This document shows positions 22,994 through 30,743 of a stretch of 64,000 nucleotides of DNA, in pieces. A model generated the notes under the pieces. The model ran no database searches. It saw only the letters and a program-made list of their open reading frames with translations, and was not told the DNA's origin. A program made the translations under genes and the position numbers. Source of the stretch: Oscillospiraceae bacterium (GTDB lineage: Bacteria; Bacillota; Clostridia; Oscillospirales; Oscillospiraceae); NCBI GenBank assembly GCA_017516065.1, contig JAFWDQ010000015.1, positions 62,001 through 126,000 on the forward strand, given 5' to 3'. Position 1 is the first letter of the stretch. Each line of letters opens with the position of its first letter.

Positions 22994-24307
22994 ATGAAAG
23001 CATTGGTCATCGACACAAAGGTGCTCAAGGAGAATATCAACGCCGTCAGGAAGCGGGCGGAGGGCATCCCCATCTACGCCGTACTGGCCGGCGACGCCTA
23101 CGGCGTCGGTCTGCTGGAGGCGGCCCGGATCCTCCGGGACGAGGGGATCGACCACTTTGTCATCTCCGAGATCGACGACGCCGCCCGTCTGCGGGACGCC
23201 GGGTACGTGGAGGAGGAGATCCTCATGCTCCGCTCCACCACCGATCCGGAGGAGCTGGGCCGTCTGCTGGACCTGAAGGTGGTCTGCACCGTGGGGTCCT
23301 ACGAGACAGTGGTGGCGCTGGACGGCGTAGCCGGCAGCCGCGGCGTTGTGGCGGAGGCCCATCTGCAGATCGACTCCGGCGTGGGCTACGGCGGCTTCCT
23401 TCTGACGGATCTGGATAAGATCCTGCAGGTGTATCAGTATCTGCCCAACGTGGTGATCAACGGCATCTTCACCCAGATCAGAGCCGACGGCAAGGTGGAA
23501 AAGGAACAGGTGGCGGGCTTCAAGGGCCTCATCGACAAGCTCAGGGAGGCCGGGGTGGACACGGGCATCGTCTATGCCGCCGGCGCCGGCGCTCTGTTCG
23601 CCAAAACGGAGCTGCAGCTGGAAGCCGCCCGGGTGGGATCGGAATTCTTCGGCCGCACGAAGCTGTCCAGCCGGAAGACGAAGCTGCAGCCGGTGAGCTG
23701 GATCGAAGCGAAGGTCTGCGAGGTCCGCTGGGTGCCCAAGGGCCACTCTCTGGGCAATGAGAACCCGATCACGGTGAAGGAGCCCACCCGCGTGGCGGTG
23801 ATCCCCGTGGGATACTATGACGGCTTCACCGCGGAATATCTGGAGGAGAAGAAGACGGGCCTGTTCAACTTCGGCGATAAGCTCACCGTCCAGATGGGGG
23901 ACCAGAAGGTCCGCATCCTGGGCCGTCCCGGCCTGCTGGAGACGCTGCTGGACGTGACGAAGCTGGAGTGCACCCCCGGAGACAAGGTGGTCCTGGCGGT
24001 GGATCCGGTGAACGTCCGGGGCCTGAAGCGGGAATACCGCGGCGAAGAAAGACGGGAAGTCAAAGAAGCCGAAGCGGTCAAAGAAGCCGAAGCGGCCAAA
24101 GAAGCCGAAACGGCCGAAGAAGCCGCAGCGGCCGAAGAAGCCGCAGCGGGCAAAGAAGCCGCAGCGGCCGAAGAAGCCGAAGCGGCCAAAGAAGCCGAAA
24201 CGGCCGAAGAAGCCGAAGCGGCCAAAGAGGTCGAAGAAGGCCAGCAGAGCCCCGAAGAAAAGAATCAGTCCAGAGCGGCGCGGCTTTTCCACCGCCGCGA
24301 TTCCTGA
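22994..24307 (+). CDS. Alanine racemase homologue lacking the PLP lysine, with a repetitive acidic tail
   Basis: The first ~345 of 437 residues follow the fold-type III alanine racemase pattern. At the spot where Alr has AVVKADAYGHG this protein has AVLAGDAYGVG, so Ala32 replaces the Lys that binds PLP as a Schiff base. The next Tyr (Tyr36) is kept, as are ARVGSEFFG (the region contacting the PLP ring) and VIPVGYYDG (catalytic Tyr region). Racemase activity is therefore unlikely by the normal mechanism. Residues 357-416 are ten imperfect 6-residue repeats of Lys/Glu-Glu-Ala-Glu/Ala-Ala/Thr-Ala type, probably one long helix. GGAGG sits 8 bp before the ATG. It is the first gene of a five-gene unit with D-aspartate-type enzymes, where it may be a binding, structural or sensing partner. 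Confidence 0.85.
   Translation: MKALVIDTKVLKENINAVRKRAEGIPIYAVLAGDAYGVGLLEAARILRDEGIDHFVISEIDDAARLRDAGYVEEEILMLRSTTDPEELGRLLDLKVVCTVGSYETVVALDGVAGSRGVVAEAHLQIDSGVGYGGFLLTDLDKILQVYQYLPNVVINGIFTQIRADGKVEKEQVAGFKGLIDKLREAGVDTGIVYAAGAGALFAKTELQLEAARVGSEFFGRTKLSSRKTKLQPVSWIEAKVCEVRWVPKGHSLGNENPITVKEPTRVAVIPVGYYDGFTAEYLEEKKTGLFNFGDKLTVQMGDQKVRILGRPGLLETLLDVTKLECTPGDKVVLAVDPVNVRGLKREYRGEERREVKEAEAVKEAEAAKEAETAEEAAAAEEAAAGKEAAAAEEAEAAKEAETAEEAEAAKEVEEGQQSPEEKNQSRAARLFHRRDS
24062..24241 (+). repeat. In-frame 18-nt tandem repeats (10 units)
   Basis: Ten 18-bp units of the form AAAGAAGCCGAAGCGGCC or GAAGAAGCC..., in frame, encode the acidic Ala-rich tail of the Alr-like protein. Units differ mainly by swaps AAA/GAA, GAA/GCA and GCG/ACG. 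Such an array can change length by slippage without frameshift. Confidence 0.9.
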
Positions 24308-24329
24308 TAAAAGTGTGGATGGAAACGAT

Positions 24330-25550
24330 ATGAGTGAACTGCATCTGCGCCCCCTTCTGTTTGGCGGCGACATCAACGTATACAGCATGGCCAGAGCCTT
24401 CCACGAGGCCTACGGCCTGCACTCCACGGTCTATGCGAAATTTGCCAGCGGTCCCTGCTGTGACAGTAAGATCGCGGACCTCCGGGCCGTGGGAGAGAAG
24501 AACGAGGACCCGGACACGTTTTTTCAGAACGTCACGGCCTTTGCCAACGCCCATCCGGAGGACACTGTCCTGCTGATCGGCTGCGGCGACAGTTACGTGA
24601 AGCTGGCCGCCCGGTTTATGGGACAGTATCCGGACAATGTGGTGGCCCCTTACATCCCCCTGGAGCTGATGGAGCAGCTGATGAACAAAGAGCGGTTCTA
24701 TGAGCTCTGCGACGAGCTGGGCATCCCGCATCCGCTGACCTTCGTCTATGAAAAGGACATGGGCGCGGACTTCACCCTGCCCTTCGATTTCCCCTGTGTG
24801 GCCAAGCCCTCCGACGGCGTGGCCTACTGGGAGCACCCCTTCCCCGGCAACGACAAGGTCTTCCACGCCGGGGACCGGGCGGCGCTGCAGGACTATCTGG
24901 ACAAGGCCTATGCCGCCGGCTATCCCGGGACCATGGTGATCCAGGAGTTCATCCCCGGGGACGACACCGCCATGCGGGTGCTGACCTGCTACTCGGACCG
25001 GAACGCACAGGTCAAGCTCATGTGCCTGGGCCACGTCCTGCTGGAGGAGCATTCTCCCCACGGTCTGGGCAACCACGCGGTGATCCTCAACGAGCCCGTG
25101 GACCCGGCGCTGGCGGAGCCGCTCAAGCAGCTGCTGGAGAAAGTTCAGTTTACGGGCTTTTCCAATTTCGACCTGAAATACGACGTCCGGGACGGGAAGT
25201 ACAAGGCTTTTGAGATCAACGTCCGGCAGGGCCGGAGCAACTACTACGTCACCGGCGCCGGCTACAATCTGGCCAAACTTGTGACGGAGGACCGGATCCT
25301 GGAGCGGGAGCTGCCCGTCACCATGGCGGACAAGCCGTTCTTCTGGCACGTGGTGCCCCTGTCCGTGACAAAGGAGTTCATCGCCGGAGAGGAGTATCAG
25401 AAGCGGATGGAGGAACTGCGGCGGGCAGGCCTCTCCGCCAACCCCATGGAGAATCCGGCGGACAGCGGCTTCAAGCGGAAGCTGCGGCTGAAGCGTCTGG
25501 CAAAGCTGTATAAGCAGCAGTTCCCGCAGTACATGAAGAAGGAAGTGTGA
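24330..25550 (+). CDS. ATP-grasp D-aspartate ligase-like protein (Aslfm type)
   Basis: This 406-residue ATP-grasp protein strongly resembles Enterococcus faecium D-aspartate ligase as I recall it. That enzyme attaches D-Asp through its beta-carboxyl to the Lys side chain of UDP-MurNAc-pentapeptide. Shared stretches are LLFGGDINVYSMARAFHEAYG-like start (read at residues 8-28), LIGCGDSYVKL, NKERFYELCDELGIPHP, VIQEFIPGDDTAMRVL, LMCLGHVLLEE, and the ATP-grasp metal site FSNFDLKYDVRDGKYKAFE with INVRQGRSN. The ATG at 24330 is preceded by GGATGG. The next gene is an Asp/Glu racemase, which could supply D-Asp. Acceptor identity is unknown, because the local MurE homologue is atypical. Confidence 0.85.
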   Translation: MSELHLRPLLFGGDINVYSMARAFHEAYGLHSTVYAKFASGPCCDSKIADLRAVGEKNEDPDTFFQNVTAFANAHPEDTVLLIGCGDSYVKLAARFMGQYPDNVVAPYIPLELMEQLMNKERFYELCDELGIPHPLTFVYEKDMGADFTLPFDFPCVAKPSDGVAYWEHPFPGNDKVFHAGDRAALQDYLDKAYAAGYPGTMVIQEFIPGDDTAMRVLTCYSDRNAQVKLMCLGHVLLEEHSPHGLGNHAVILNEPVDPALAEPLKQLLEKVQFTGFSNFDLKYDVRDGKYKAFEINVRQGRSNYYVTGAGYNLAKLVTEDRILERELPVTMADKPFFWHVVPLSVTKEFIAGEEYQKRMEELRRAGLSANPMENPADSGFKRKLRLKRLAKLYKQQFPQYMKKEV

Positions 25551-25557
25551 CGATCCT

Positions 25558-26262
25558 ATGACGAGACGGAGACTGGGCGTATTGGGCGGCATGGGCCCCG
25601 CGGCCAGCGCTCTGTTCTACCAGATGGTGACGGAGCGGACGGAGGCGTCCTGCGATCAGGAGCACATCGATCTGCTGCTGTGGAGCTGCGCCTCCATGCC
25701 GGACCGGACGGCCTGCCTGCTGACGGGACGGAAGGAGGAGCTGTATCAGAAGCTCCTGTCCGAGGCCCGGCTTCTGGAGCGGGCCGGCTGCACGGCGCTG
25801 GCGATCCCCTGCAACACGTCCCACGTCTTTGCCCCGCGTCTGGAACGGGATCTGACGATCCCCCTGGTGAACATGGTCGAGGCGGCGGCGGACGAGGCAA
25901 AGCGGCGGGGATGGCGCAAGGCGGCCATCTTCGCCACCGACGGCACCGTTCAAAACGGCCTGTACCAGAAGGCCTGTGCCGCCCGTGACATCGACGCCCT
26001 CGTACCGGAGGGCGCCGTACAGCGTCAGGTCATGCGTGTGATCTACGACCGGGTGAAGGCCGGCAGCCGGGTGACGATGGCGGACATGGCGCCGCTGCTC
26101 AACTGGCGGGAGCAGATGGGCTGCGACGGTGCGATCCTGGCCTGCACGGAGCTGTCCCTGGCCCGGAGGCATCTGGGTCTGGACCGCACCTGGGCGGACG
26201 CCATGGCGGCCCTGGCGGACGCCGCCATTCTGGCCTGCGGCGGCAGACTGAAGAAAGGCTGA
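25558..26262 (+). CDS. Aspartate/glutamate racemase family protein
   Basis: This 234-residue cofactor-independent racemase of the Asp/Glu/hydantoin family begins with LGVLGGMGPAASALFY, typical of aspartate racemases. Both catalytic cysteines are present: AIPCNTSHVF (Cys near residue 83) and ILACTELSL (near residue 195). It probably interconverts L- and D-aspartate rather than glutamate, both from the GGMGP start and from its place 7 bp after a D-aspartate ligase-like gene; the precise substrate is inference. The start has AAGGAAG upstream. The MurE-like gene follows after 6 bp, so the three genes are tightly linked. Confidence 0.88.
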   Translation: MTRRRLGVLGGMGPAASALFYQMVTERTEASCDQEHIDLLLWSCASMPDRTACLLTGRKEELYQKLLSEARLLERAGCTALAIPCNTSHVFAPRLERDLTIPLVNMVEAAADEAKRRGWRKAAIFATDGTVQNGLYQKACAARDIDALVPEGAVQRQVMRVIYDRVKAGSRVTMADMAPLLNWREQMGCDGAILACTELSLARRHLGLDRTWADAMAALADAAILACGGRLKKG

Positions 26263-26268
26263 GGAGAC

Positions 26269-27777
26269 ATGAGTCATACACTGAAGGAATACGCCGCGTT
26301 TCTGCGGGAACAGGGACTTTTGAAGGACGAGCGGCTGCGCCCCGGCGACGGGGAGCGGACGGTCGCCCTTTTTTCCTGCGACTCCCGGGAGGAGCTGAAG
26401 GACGCCCTGTTTCTCTGCAAGGGCGCGCACTTCAAAGAGGAGTATCTGCACAAGGCCGTGGCGGCCGGGGCCTTCGCCTACGTGGCGGAGCGGGACATGG
26501 GTGCCGACGCCTCGATGCTGCTGGTGACGGATATCCGCAGGGCCATGACGGTGCTGGCGGACTTCCACTATGACCGGCCCTGGAGAGAGCTGGCCCTGAT
26601 CGGCATCACCGGGACGAAGGGCAAGTCCTCCACTACGTACTACATGAAGTCTATTCTGGACGCCTGGATGGAGGACGTGGGCGGCCCGGAGAGCGGCGTC
26701 ATCTCCTCCATCGACACCTATGACGGGGTGGAGCGGTTCGAGTCGCATCTCACCACCCCGGAGCCCATGGACCTCCAGCGCCACTTCCGCCGCGCCGCGG
26801 ACGCGGGGCTGCGCCAGCTGACCATGGAGGTATCCAGCCAGGCCCTGAAATACGGCCGGGTGGACGGCATCCGCTTTACCGTGGGCTGTTTTCTCAACAT
26901 CGGCCGGGACCACATCAGTGCCATCGAGCACCCGGACGAGGAGGATTACTTCCAGTCGAAATTACTGCTGTTCCCCCTGTGCGGCACCGCCTGCGTGAAT
27001 CTGGACAGCGCCCGGGCCGACGAGGTTCTGGCGGCGGCACAGAGCGCCGGCCGGGTGCTGACCTTTTCGGAGCGGGACCCGGCGGCGGACGTCTACGCCG
27101 ATCAGGTGGAGAAGGAGGGCAACGGCATCCGGTTCCGCGTCCGGACCCCCGGCTATACCCGGGTCCTGCGTCTGACCATGCCGGGGCTGTTCAACGTGGA
27201 GAACGCCCTGGCCGCCGTGACCGTCTGCCATGCCCTGGGCGTGCCGGAGACGGCGGTGGCCCGCGGGCTGGAGCGCGCCCGGGTGCCGGGGCGCATGGAG
27301 GTCTACACCAGCGAGGACGGCAAACTCACCGTCATCGTGGACTACGCCCACAACCGCCTCAGCTTTGAGCGGCTGTTCCGGTCCGTGGCGGAGGAATATC
27401 CCGGCGCGCCGGTATCCATCGTCTTCGGCTGCCCCGGATGCAAGGCCCAGGAGCGCCGCCGGGACCTGCCGGAGGTGTCCAGCCAGTACGCCTGCCGCAC
27501 CTACCTGACGGAGGAGGACTGCGGCGAGGAGCCTGTGGAGCAGATCTGTCAGGAGATGGCGGAGTATATGTCGGCGCCGTACTTTATCATCCCGGACCGG
27601 GGCGAGGCTATCTTTACCGCTGTCCGGGCCATGTGGGAGGAACCCGGCGTCCTGCTCATCACCGGCAAGGGCGCGGAGACCCGCCAGAAGCGGGGCCTGC
27701 TGTATATCCCGTGCCCCTCCGACGTGGAGTATACGCTGGCGGCGCTGGCGGAGTACGATCAGGCCCACGGAAGTTAA
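26269..27777 (+). CDS. MurE-like Mur ligase of non-standard specificity
   Basis: This 502-residue Mur ligase has three domains. The ATP loop is GITGTKGKSSTTYYMKSIL (MurE usually has GTNGKT). The central domain shows HLTTPEPMDLQRHFR, MEVSSQALKYGRVDG, NIGRDHISAIEHPDEEDYF and the Lys expected to be carbamylated (FQSKLLLF). The third domain has VPGRMEVY and IVDYAHNRLSFE. Where diaminopimelate-adding MurE has the DNPR motif, this protein reads TEEDCGEEP, so the third amino acid (or the whole substrate) probably differs. It sits with a D-Asp ligase and racemase and is not in a division gene cluster, so it is more likely a specialised second MurE than the main one. Confidence 0.85.
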   Translation: MSHTLKEYAAFLREQGLLKDERLRPGDGERTVALFSCDSREELKDALFLCKGAHFKEEYLHKAVAAGAFAYVAERDMGADASMLLVTDIRRAMTVLADFHYDRPWRELALIGITGTKGKSSTTYYMKSILDAWMEDVGGPESGVISSIDTYDGVERFESHLTTPEPMDLQRHFRRAADAGLRQLTMEVSSQALKYGRVDGIRFTVGCFLNIGRDHISAIEHPDEEDYFQSKLLLFPLCGTACVNLDSARADEVLAAAQSAGRVLTFSERDPAADVYADQVEKEGNGIRFRVRTPGYTRVLRLTMPGLFNVENALAAVTVCHALGVPETAVARGLERARVPGRMEVYTSEDGKLTVIVDYAHNRLSFERLFRSVAEEYPGAPVSIVFGCPGCKAQERRRDLPEVSSQYACRTYLTEEDCGEEPVEQICQEMAEYMSAPYFIIPDRGEAIFTAVRAMWEEPGVLLITGKGAETRQKRGLLYIPCPSDVEYTLAALAEYDQAHGS

Positions 27778-27802
27778 GCAGGGTGGAAAAGGAGTGATCG
27801 CT

Positions 27803-28396
27803 GTGTATTGGGAAAAACCCGGTCCGGAAAACACGGAGCAGGTGGTGACGCTGGCCCTGGAGACGGCCAGAGCCCGGGGGATCCGGCATATCGTGGTCGC
27901 GACGACCCGGGGAAAGACGCCGGAGTATTTTGACGGCCGCCTGGGGGACATCACGCTCACCTGCGTGACCCACGCCTACGGCAGCATCGCCTACGGCAAA
28001 AACAGGATGCCCGAGGAGACCCGGGCGGCCCTGCTGGCCAAAGGGTATCAGGTCTGTACCGCCGCCCACGCCCTGAGCGGCGCGGAGCGCTCCGTCAGCT
28101 CGCGGTTCAGGGGTGCCTATCCCGTGGAGCTCATCGCCGCGGCCCTGCGCATGTTCGGTCAGGGCACCAAGGTCTGTGTGGAGATCGCCGCCATGGCCGC
28201 CGACGCGGGCCTGATCCCCGCCGGTGAGCCGGTGATCGCGGTGGCCGGCACAGGTATCGGCGCCGATACGGCGGTGATCCTGCGGCCGTCCTATTCCGCC
28301 AGTATCCTGGATACCCGGGTGGAGGAGATTTTATGTAAACCTATCCTGGGCAAACCGCCGGAGACCCCGTCGCCTCTGGCGTCCATGAAGGTGTGA
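27803..28396 (+). CDS. Stand-alone pyruvate kinase C-terminal (alpha/beta) domain protein
   Basis: This protein of about 197 residues resembles only the C-terminal regulatory domain of pyruvate kinase (PK_C fold): VVTLALETARARGIRHIVVATTRGKT at the start, a central switch (ERSVSSRFRGAYP), and GEPVIAVAGTGIGADTAVIL near the end. Similar free-standing proteins occur in Clostridia and archaea with unknown role. The catalytic barrel is missing, so it is not a pyruvate kinase. The GTG at 27803 fits the ribosome site (AAAAGGAG, 8 bp); a GTG at 27794 overlaps it. It is the last gene of the cluster, followed by a strong terminator. Confidence 0.75.
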   Translation: MYWEKPGPENTEQVVTLALETARARGIRHIVVATTRGKTPEYFDGRLGDITLTCVTHAYGSIAYGKNRMPEETRAALLAKGYQVCTAAHALSGAERSVSSRFRGAYPVELIAAALRMFGQGTKVCVEIAAMAADAGLIPAGEPVIAVAGTGIGADTAVILRPSYSASILDTRVEEILCKPILGKPPETPSPLASMKV

Positions 28397-28417
28397 GGAA
28401 CGGAATATTCCATAAGA

Positions 28418-28456
28418 AAAAACAGGGCGTGCTGCAGTGCAGCACGCCCTGTTTTT
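28418..28456. terminator. Bidirectional intrinsic terminator
   Basis: A 16-bp perfect stem (28418-28433 with 28441-28456) has an A run on the left and a T run on the right. It separates the D-Asp cluster (+) from the zinc-ribbon gene (-). Confidence 0.95.
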
Positions 28457-28499
28457 GTAAAAGAATGAGAGAGAGCTTCCATCGAAGACTGCGGTGCGC

Positions 28500-29318
28500 T
28501 TACCAGTCGGAATCCCAGTCCGACCAGCCGGAATCCCAGTCGCCGCCGGAGTCCCAGTCGCCGGAGTCCCAGTCACCGGAATCCCAGTCGCTGTTGTCCC
28601 AGAAGGAGGATTCCTCATAGTAGCCGCTGTCCTGGAAATCATCGACGCCGTATCCGCTCTCATAGGGGCCGACGTAGTAGTCGCCGTAATTTGCCTCCAG
28701 CTCTTCGTCCGCGAAGATGGGGATCCACTCGTCGTCGTAGTAGTAGTACCAGTCGTCCCCCTGGCTGTAATAGTAGCCGTCGTCATAGCGGTAGTAGCCG
28801 GACCGGGGGGAGTGGCCCATGGACAGGATGGCGGCGGCAATGAAAAAGATCACGAGAATGAGAATGGCCAGATGGCTTCTGACAGGAGCCCGTCTCCGGC
28901 CGCCTGCCGGATATCCGGCGCCGCTTCCCGGCGGAGGCGGATTGTGGCTGCGCTGGTTTGCGATCTCCGACTTCAGCTTCTGGTAGATCTCATTGACCGC
29001 GTAGGCCTCGTCGCTGCCCGTGTAGCGCACGGCCCGGGAGCCGTCGGACTTGTTCTTGTATACGACGAAATTGCCGCTTTCATCTTTGTAAATACCGTAG
29101 GCCCGGGGCTCCCGATAGTCCTCGCCGATGAAGAAGCGCATCTTCTCCAGGGGCAGATGATGGGCCTGACAGAAGGCCAGCAGCTCCTCAACGGTCTTCG
29201 GTACGCCTGTGCCGCTGCGCTGCATTTTGTCGTTGGTGCCGCCGCAGTAGGGGCAGACGGAATCGGTATCGTCAATGAACCGGTCGCAGTATTCGCATTT
29301 GATCCTCACGGGCCCCAC
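28500..29318 (-). CDS. Zinc-ribbon membrane protein with Trp-Asp-Ser-Gly repeat tail
   Basis: This protein of about 272 residues is not placed in a named family. The N terminus is a zinc ribbon (IKCEYCDRFIDDTDSVCPYCGG, four Cys in CxxC pairs). A charged domain of about 85 residues, a Pro/Gly/Arg linker and one membrane helix follow (SHLAILILVIFFIAAAILSM). The outer part is extremely Tyr/Asp-rich (YYRYDDGYYYSQGDDWYYYY), then a C-terminal array of DSGDW units. The topology suggests a cytoplasmic ribbon and an exposed acidic aromatic tail. The start is a GTG at 29318; a second GTG at 29309 is also possible. It lies 65 bp downstream of ackA on the same strand's opposite order (ackA is transcribed toward it), so read-through from ackA may express it. 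Confidence 0.7.
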   Translation of the reverse strand: MGPVRIKCEYCDRFIDDTDSVCPYCGGTNDKMQRSGTGVPKTVEELLAFCQAHHLPLEKMRFFIGEDYREPRAYGIYKDESGNFVVYKNKSDGSRAVRYTGSDEAYAVNEIYQKLKSEIANQRSHNPPPPGSGAGYPAGGRRRAPVRSHLAILILVIFFIAAAILSMGHSPRSGYYRYDDGYYYSQGDDWYYYYDDEWIPIFADEELEANYGDYYVGPYESGYGVDDFQDSGYYEESSFWDNSDWDSGDWDSGDWDSGGDWDSGWSDWDSDW

Positions 29319-29382
29319 CGCCTCTCATTTCGTCTTTCGCCCATCTGCGGCGACCGTATCAGGGGCATACACGCGCAGATGG

Positions 29383-30576
29383 TCACTTCAGCAGGGCCGC
29401 GGTGTCCGTGGCGATCATGAGCTCCTCATCGGTGGGGATCAGCAGGATCTTCACGGGAGAGTCGTCGGTGGAGATGACCAGTTCCTTGCCCCGCTGCTGA
29501 TTGCGCTCGGGATCCAGCTTCAGCCCCATGAACTCAAGACCGGCGGTAATATCCCGGCGCTGAGCAGGACCGTTCTCGCCGATACCGGCGGTGAAGATCA
29601 CGGCGTCCAGACCGCCCATGGCGGCGGCATAGGCGCCGATGAGCTTCTTCACGGCGTAGTTGAAGCAGCCAATGGCCAGGATCGCCCTGGGATCGCCCTT
29701 TTCCGCCGCGTCCTCCAGGTCGCGGAAGTCGGAGGACAGGCCGGAGATGCCGAACACGCCGGATTCATGGTTGAGGACCTTGAGCATCTGGTGGATATCA
29801 AGATTGTGCCGGGTCATGATATACTCCAGGACCCCGGCGTCCAGATCGCCGGAGCGGGTGCCCATGGGCACGCCGGCCAGGGGGGTAAAGCCCATGGAGG
29901 TATCCACGGACTTGCCGCCGTCCACCGCCGTGACGGAGGAGCCGTTGCCCAGGTGACAGGAGATCAGCTTGAGAGACTCGATGGGCTTGCCCAGCATGGC
30001 GGCCGCCCGGCCGGCAACATATTTATGGCTGGTGCCGTGGAAGCCGTAGCGCCGGACCTTGTCCTCGGTGTAATAGGAGTAGGGCAGGGCATAGGTATAG
30101 GCCGCCGGCGGCATGGTCTGATGGAAGGCAGTGTCGAACACCGCCACCATGGGCACGCCGGGCATCATCTGCTGGCAGGTGCGGATGCCGATGATATTGG
30201 CGGGATTGTGCAGAGGCGCCAGGGGAGAACAGGCTTCGATCTCTGCCAGGACATCCTCGGTGATGAGGACGGACGCGGTAAAGGCCTCGCCGCCGTGGAC
30301 CACGCGATGGCCCACCGCGTCGATCTCCTTCATGTCGGCGATGACGCCGATCTCCGGGTCGGTCAGATACTGCAGCACGGTCTGCATGGCCTCGCTGTGG
30401 GTGGGCATGTCGGTCTTCAGGCCCTTGATGGGCTCCCGGCCCGTGGGCTTGTAGGTGAACAGACCGTCGATGCCGATCCGCTCACAGACGCCCTTGGCAA
30501 ACACCTCGTTTTTCGCGGGGTCCATCAGCTGATATTTCAAAGAAGAGCTGCCTGCGTTGATGACCAGAATTTTCAT
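29383..30576 (-). CDS. ackA: Acetate kinase
   Basis: AckA makes ATP and acetate from acetyl phosphate, the substrate-level ATP step of fermentation. The 397-residue protein starts MKILVINAGSSSLKYQL (acetokinase signature 1) and has VGHRVVHGGE, PLAPLHNP, VFDTAFHQTMP, RRYGFHGTSHKYV (signature 2), CHLGNGSSVTAV and IFTAGIGENG. All key catalytic residues (the Asn, Arg, Asp, His, Arg set) lie in these motifs. The start at 30576 has GGAG-rich sequence upstream. The usual partner pta is not adjacent. A TTGTAA/TAAAAT promoter lies at 30639-30667, and the gene is divergent from tmcAL, an enzyme that consumes acetate. Confidence 0.98.
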   Translation of the reverse strand: MKILVINAGSSSLKYQLMDPAKNEVFAKGVCERIGIDGLFTYKPTGREPIKGLKTDMPTHSEAMQTVLQYLTDPEIGVIADMKEIDAVGHRVVHGGEAFTASVLITEDVLAEIEACSPLAPLHNPANIIGIRTCQQMMPGVPMVAVFDTAFHQTMPPAAYTYALPYSYYTEDKVRRYGFHGTSHKYVAGRAAAMLGKPIESLKLISCHLGNGSSVTAVDGGKSVDTSMGFTPLAGVPMGTRSGDLDAGVLEYIMTRHNLDIHQMLKVLNHESGVFGISGLSSDFRDLEDAAEKGDPRAILAIGCFNYAVKKLIGAYAAAMGGLDAVIFTAGIGENGPAQRRDITAGLEFMGLKLDPERNQQRGKELVISTDDSPVKILLIPTDEELMIATDTAALLK

Positions 30577-30638
30577 AACTCCATGTCTCCTTATCTGTTC
30601 TCCGCCGCTGCGGAGACGTTTTTTTGCGCTTAGTCTAC

Positions 30639-30667
30639 ATTTTAGACCCTTTTGTAAAATCTTACAA
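30639..30667 (-). promoter_or_regulatory. Putative promoter for ackA
   Basis: On the minus strand TTGTAA (30667-30662) and TAAAAT (30644-30639) are 17 bp apart, about 65 bp before the ackA start. A TACAAT at 30690-30695 on the plus strand may be the -10 box for tmcAL, but its -35 is poor. Confidence 0.6.
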
Positions 30668-30743
30668 CCCCTTTTCCCAAAAACTGTGGTACAATAGGGC
30701 CAGCGGGGCGCGTCCCGCACAAGAGACAGAGGAGGCGAGGACA

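Noticed and set aside
20545..23073. 842-codon minus-strand open frame opposite pnp
   Set aside because: It is low-complexity His/Gln/Leu/Gly-rich sequence typical of antisense to GC-rich genes, with no motif or ribosome site.
24078..25592. Minus-strand open frame with Leu-Arg-Pro repeats opposite the Alr tail and ligase
   Set aside because: The repeats are just the complement of the 18-nt array, and the rest is antisense of the ATP-grasp gene.
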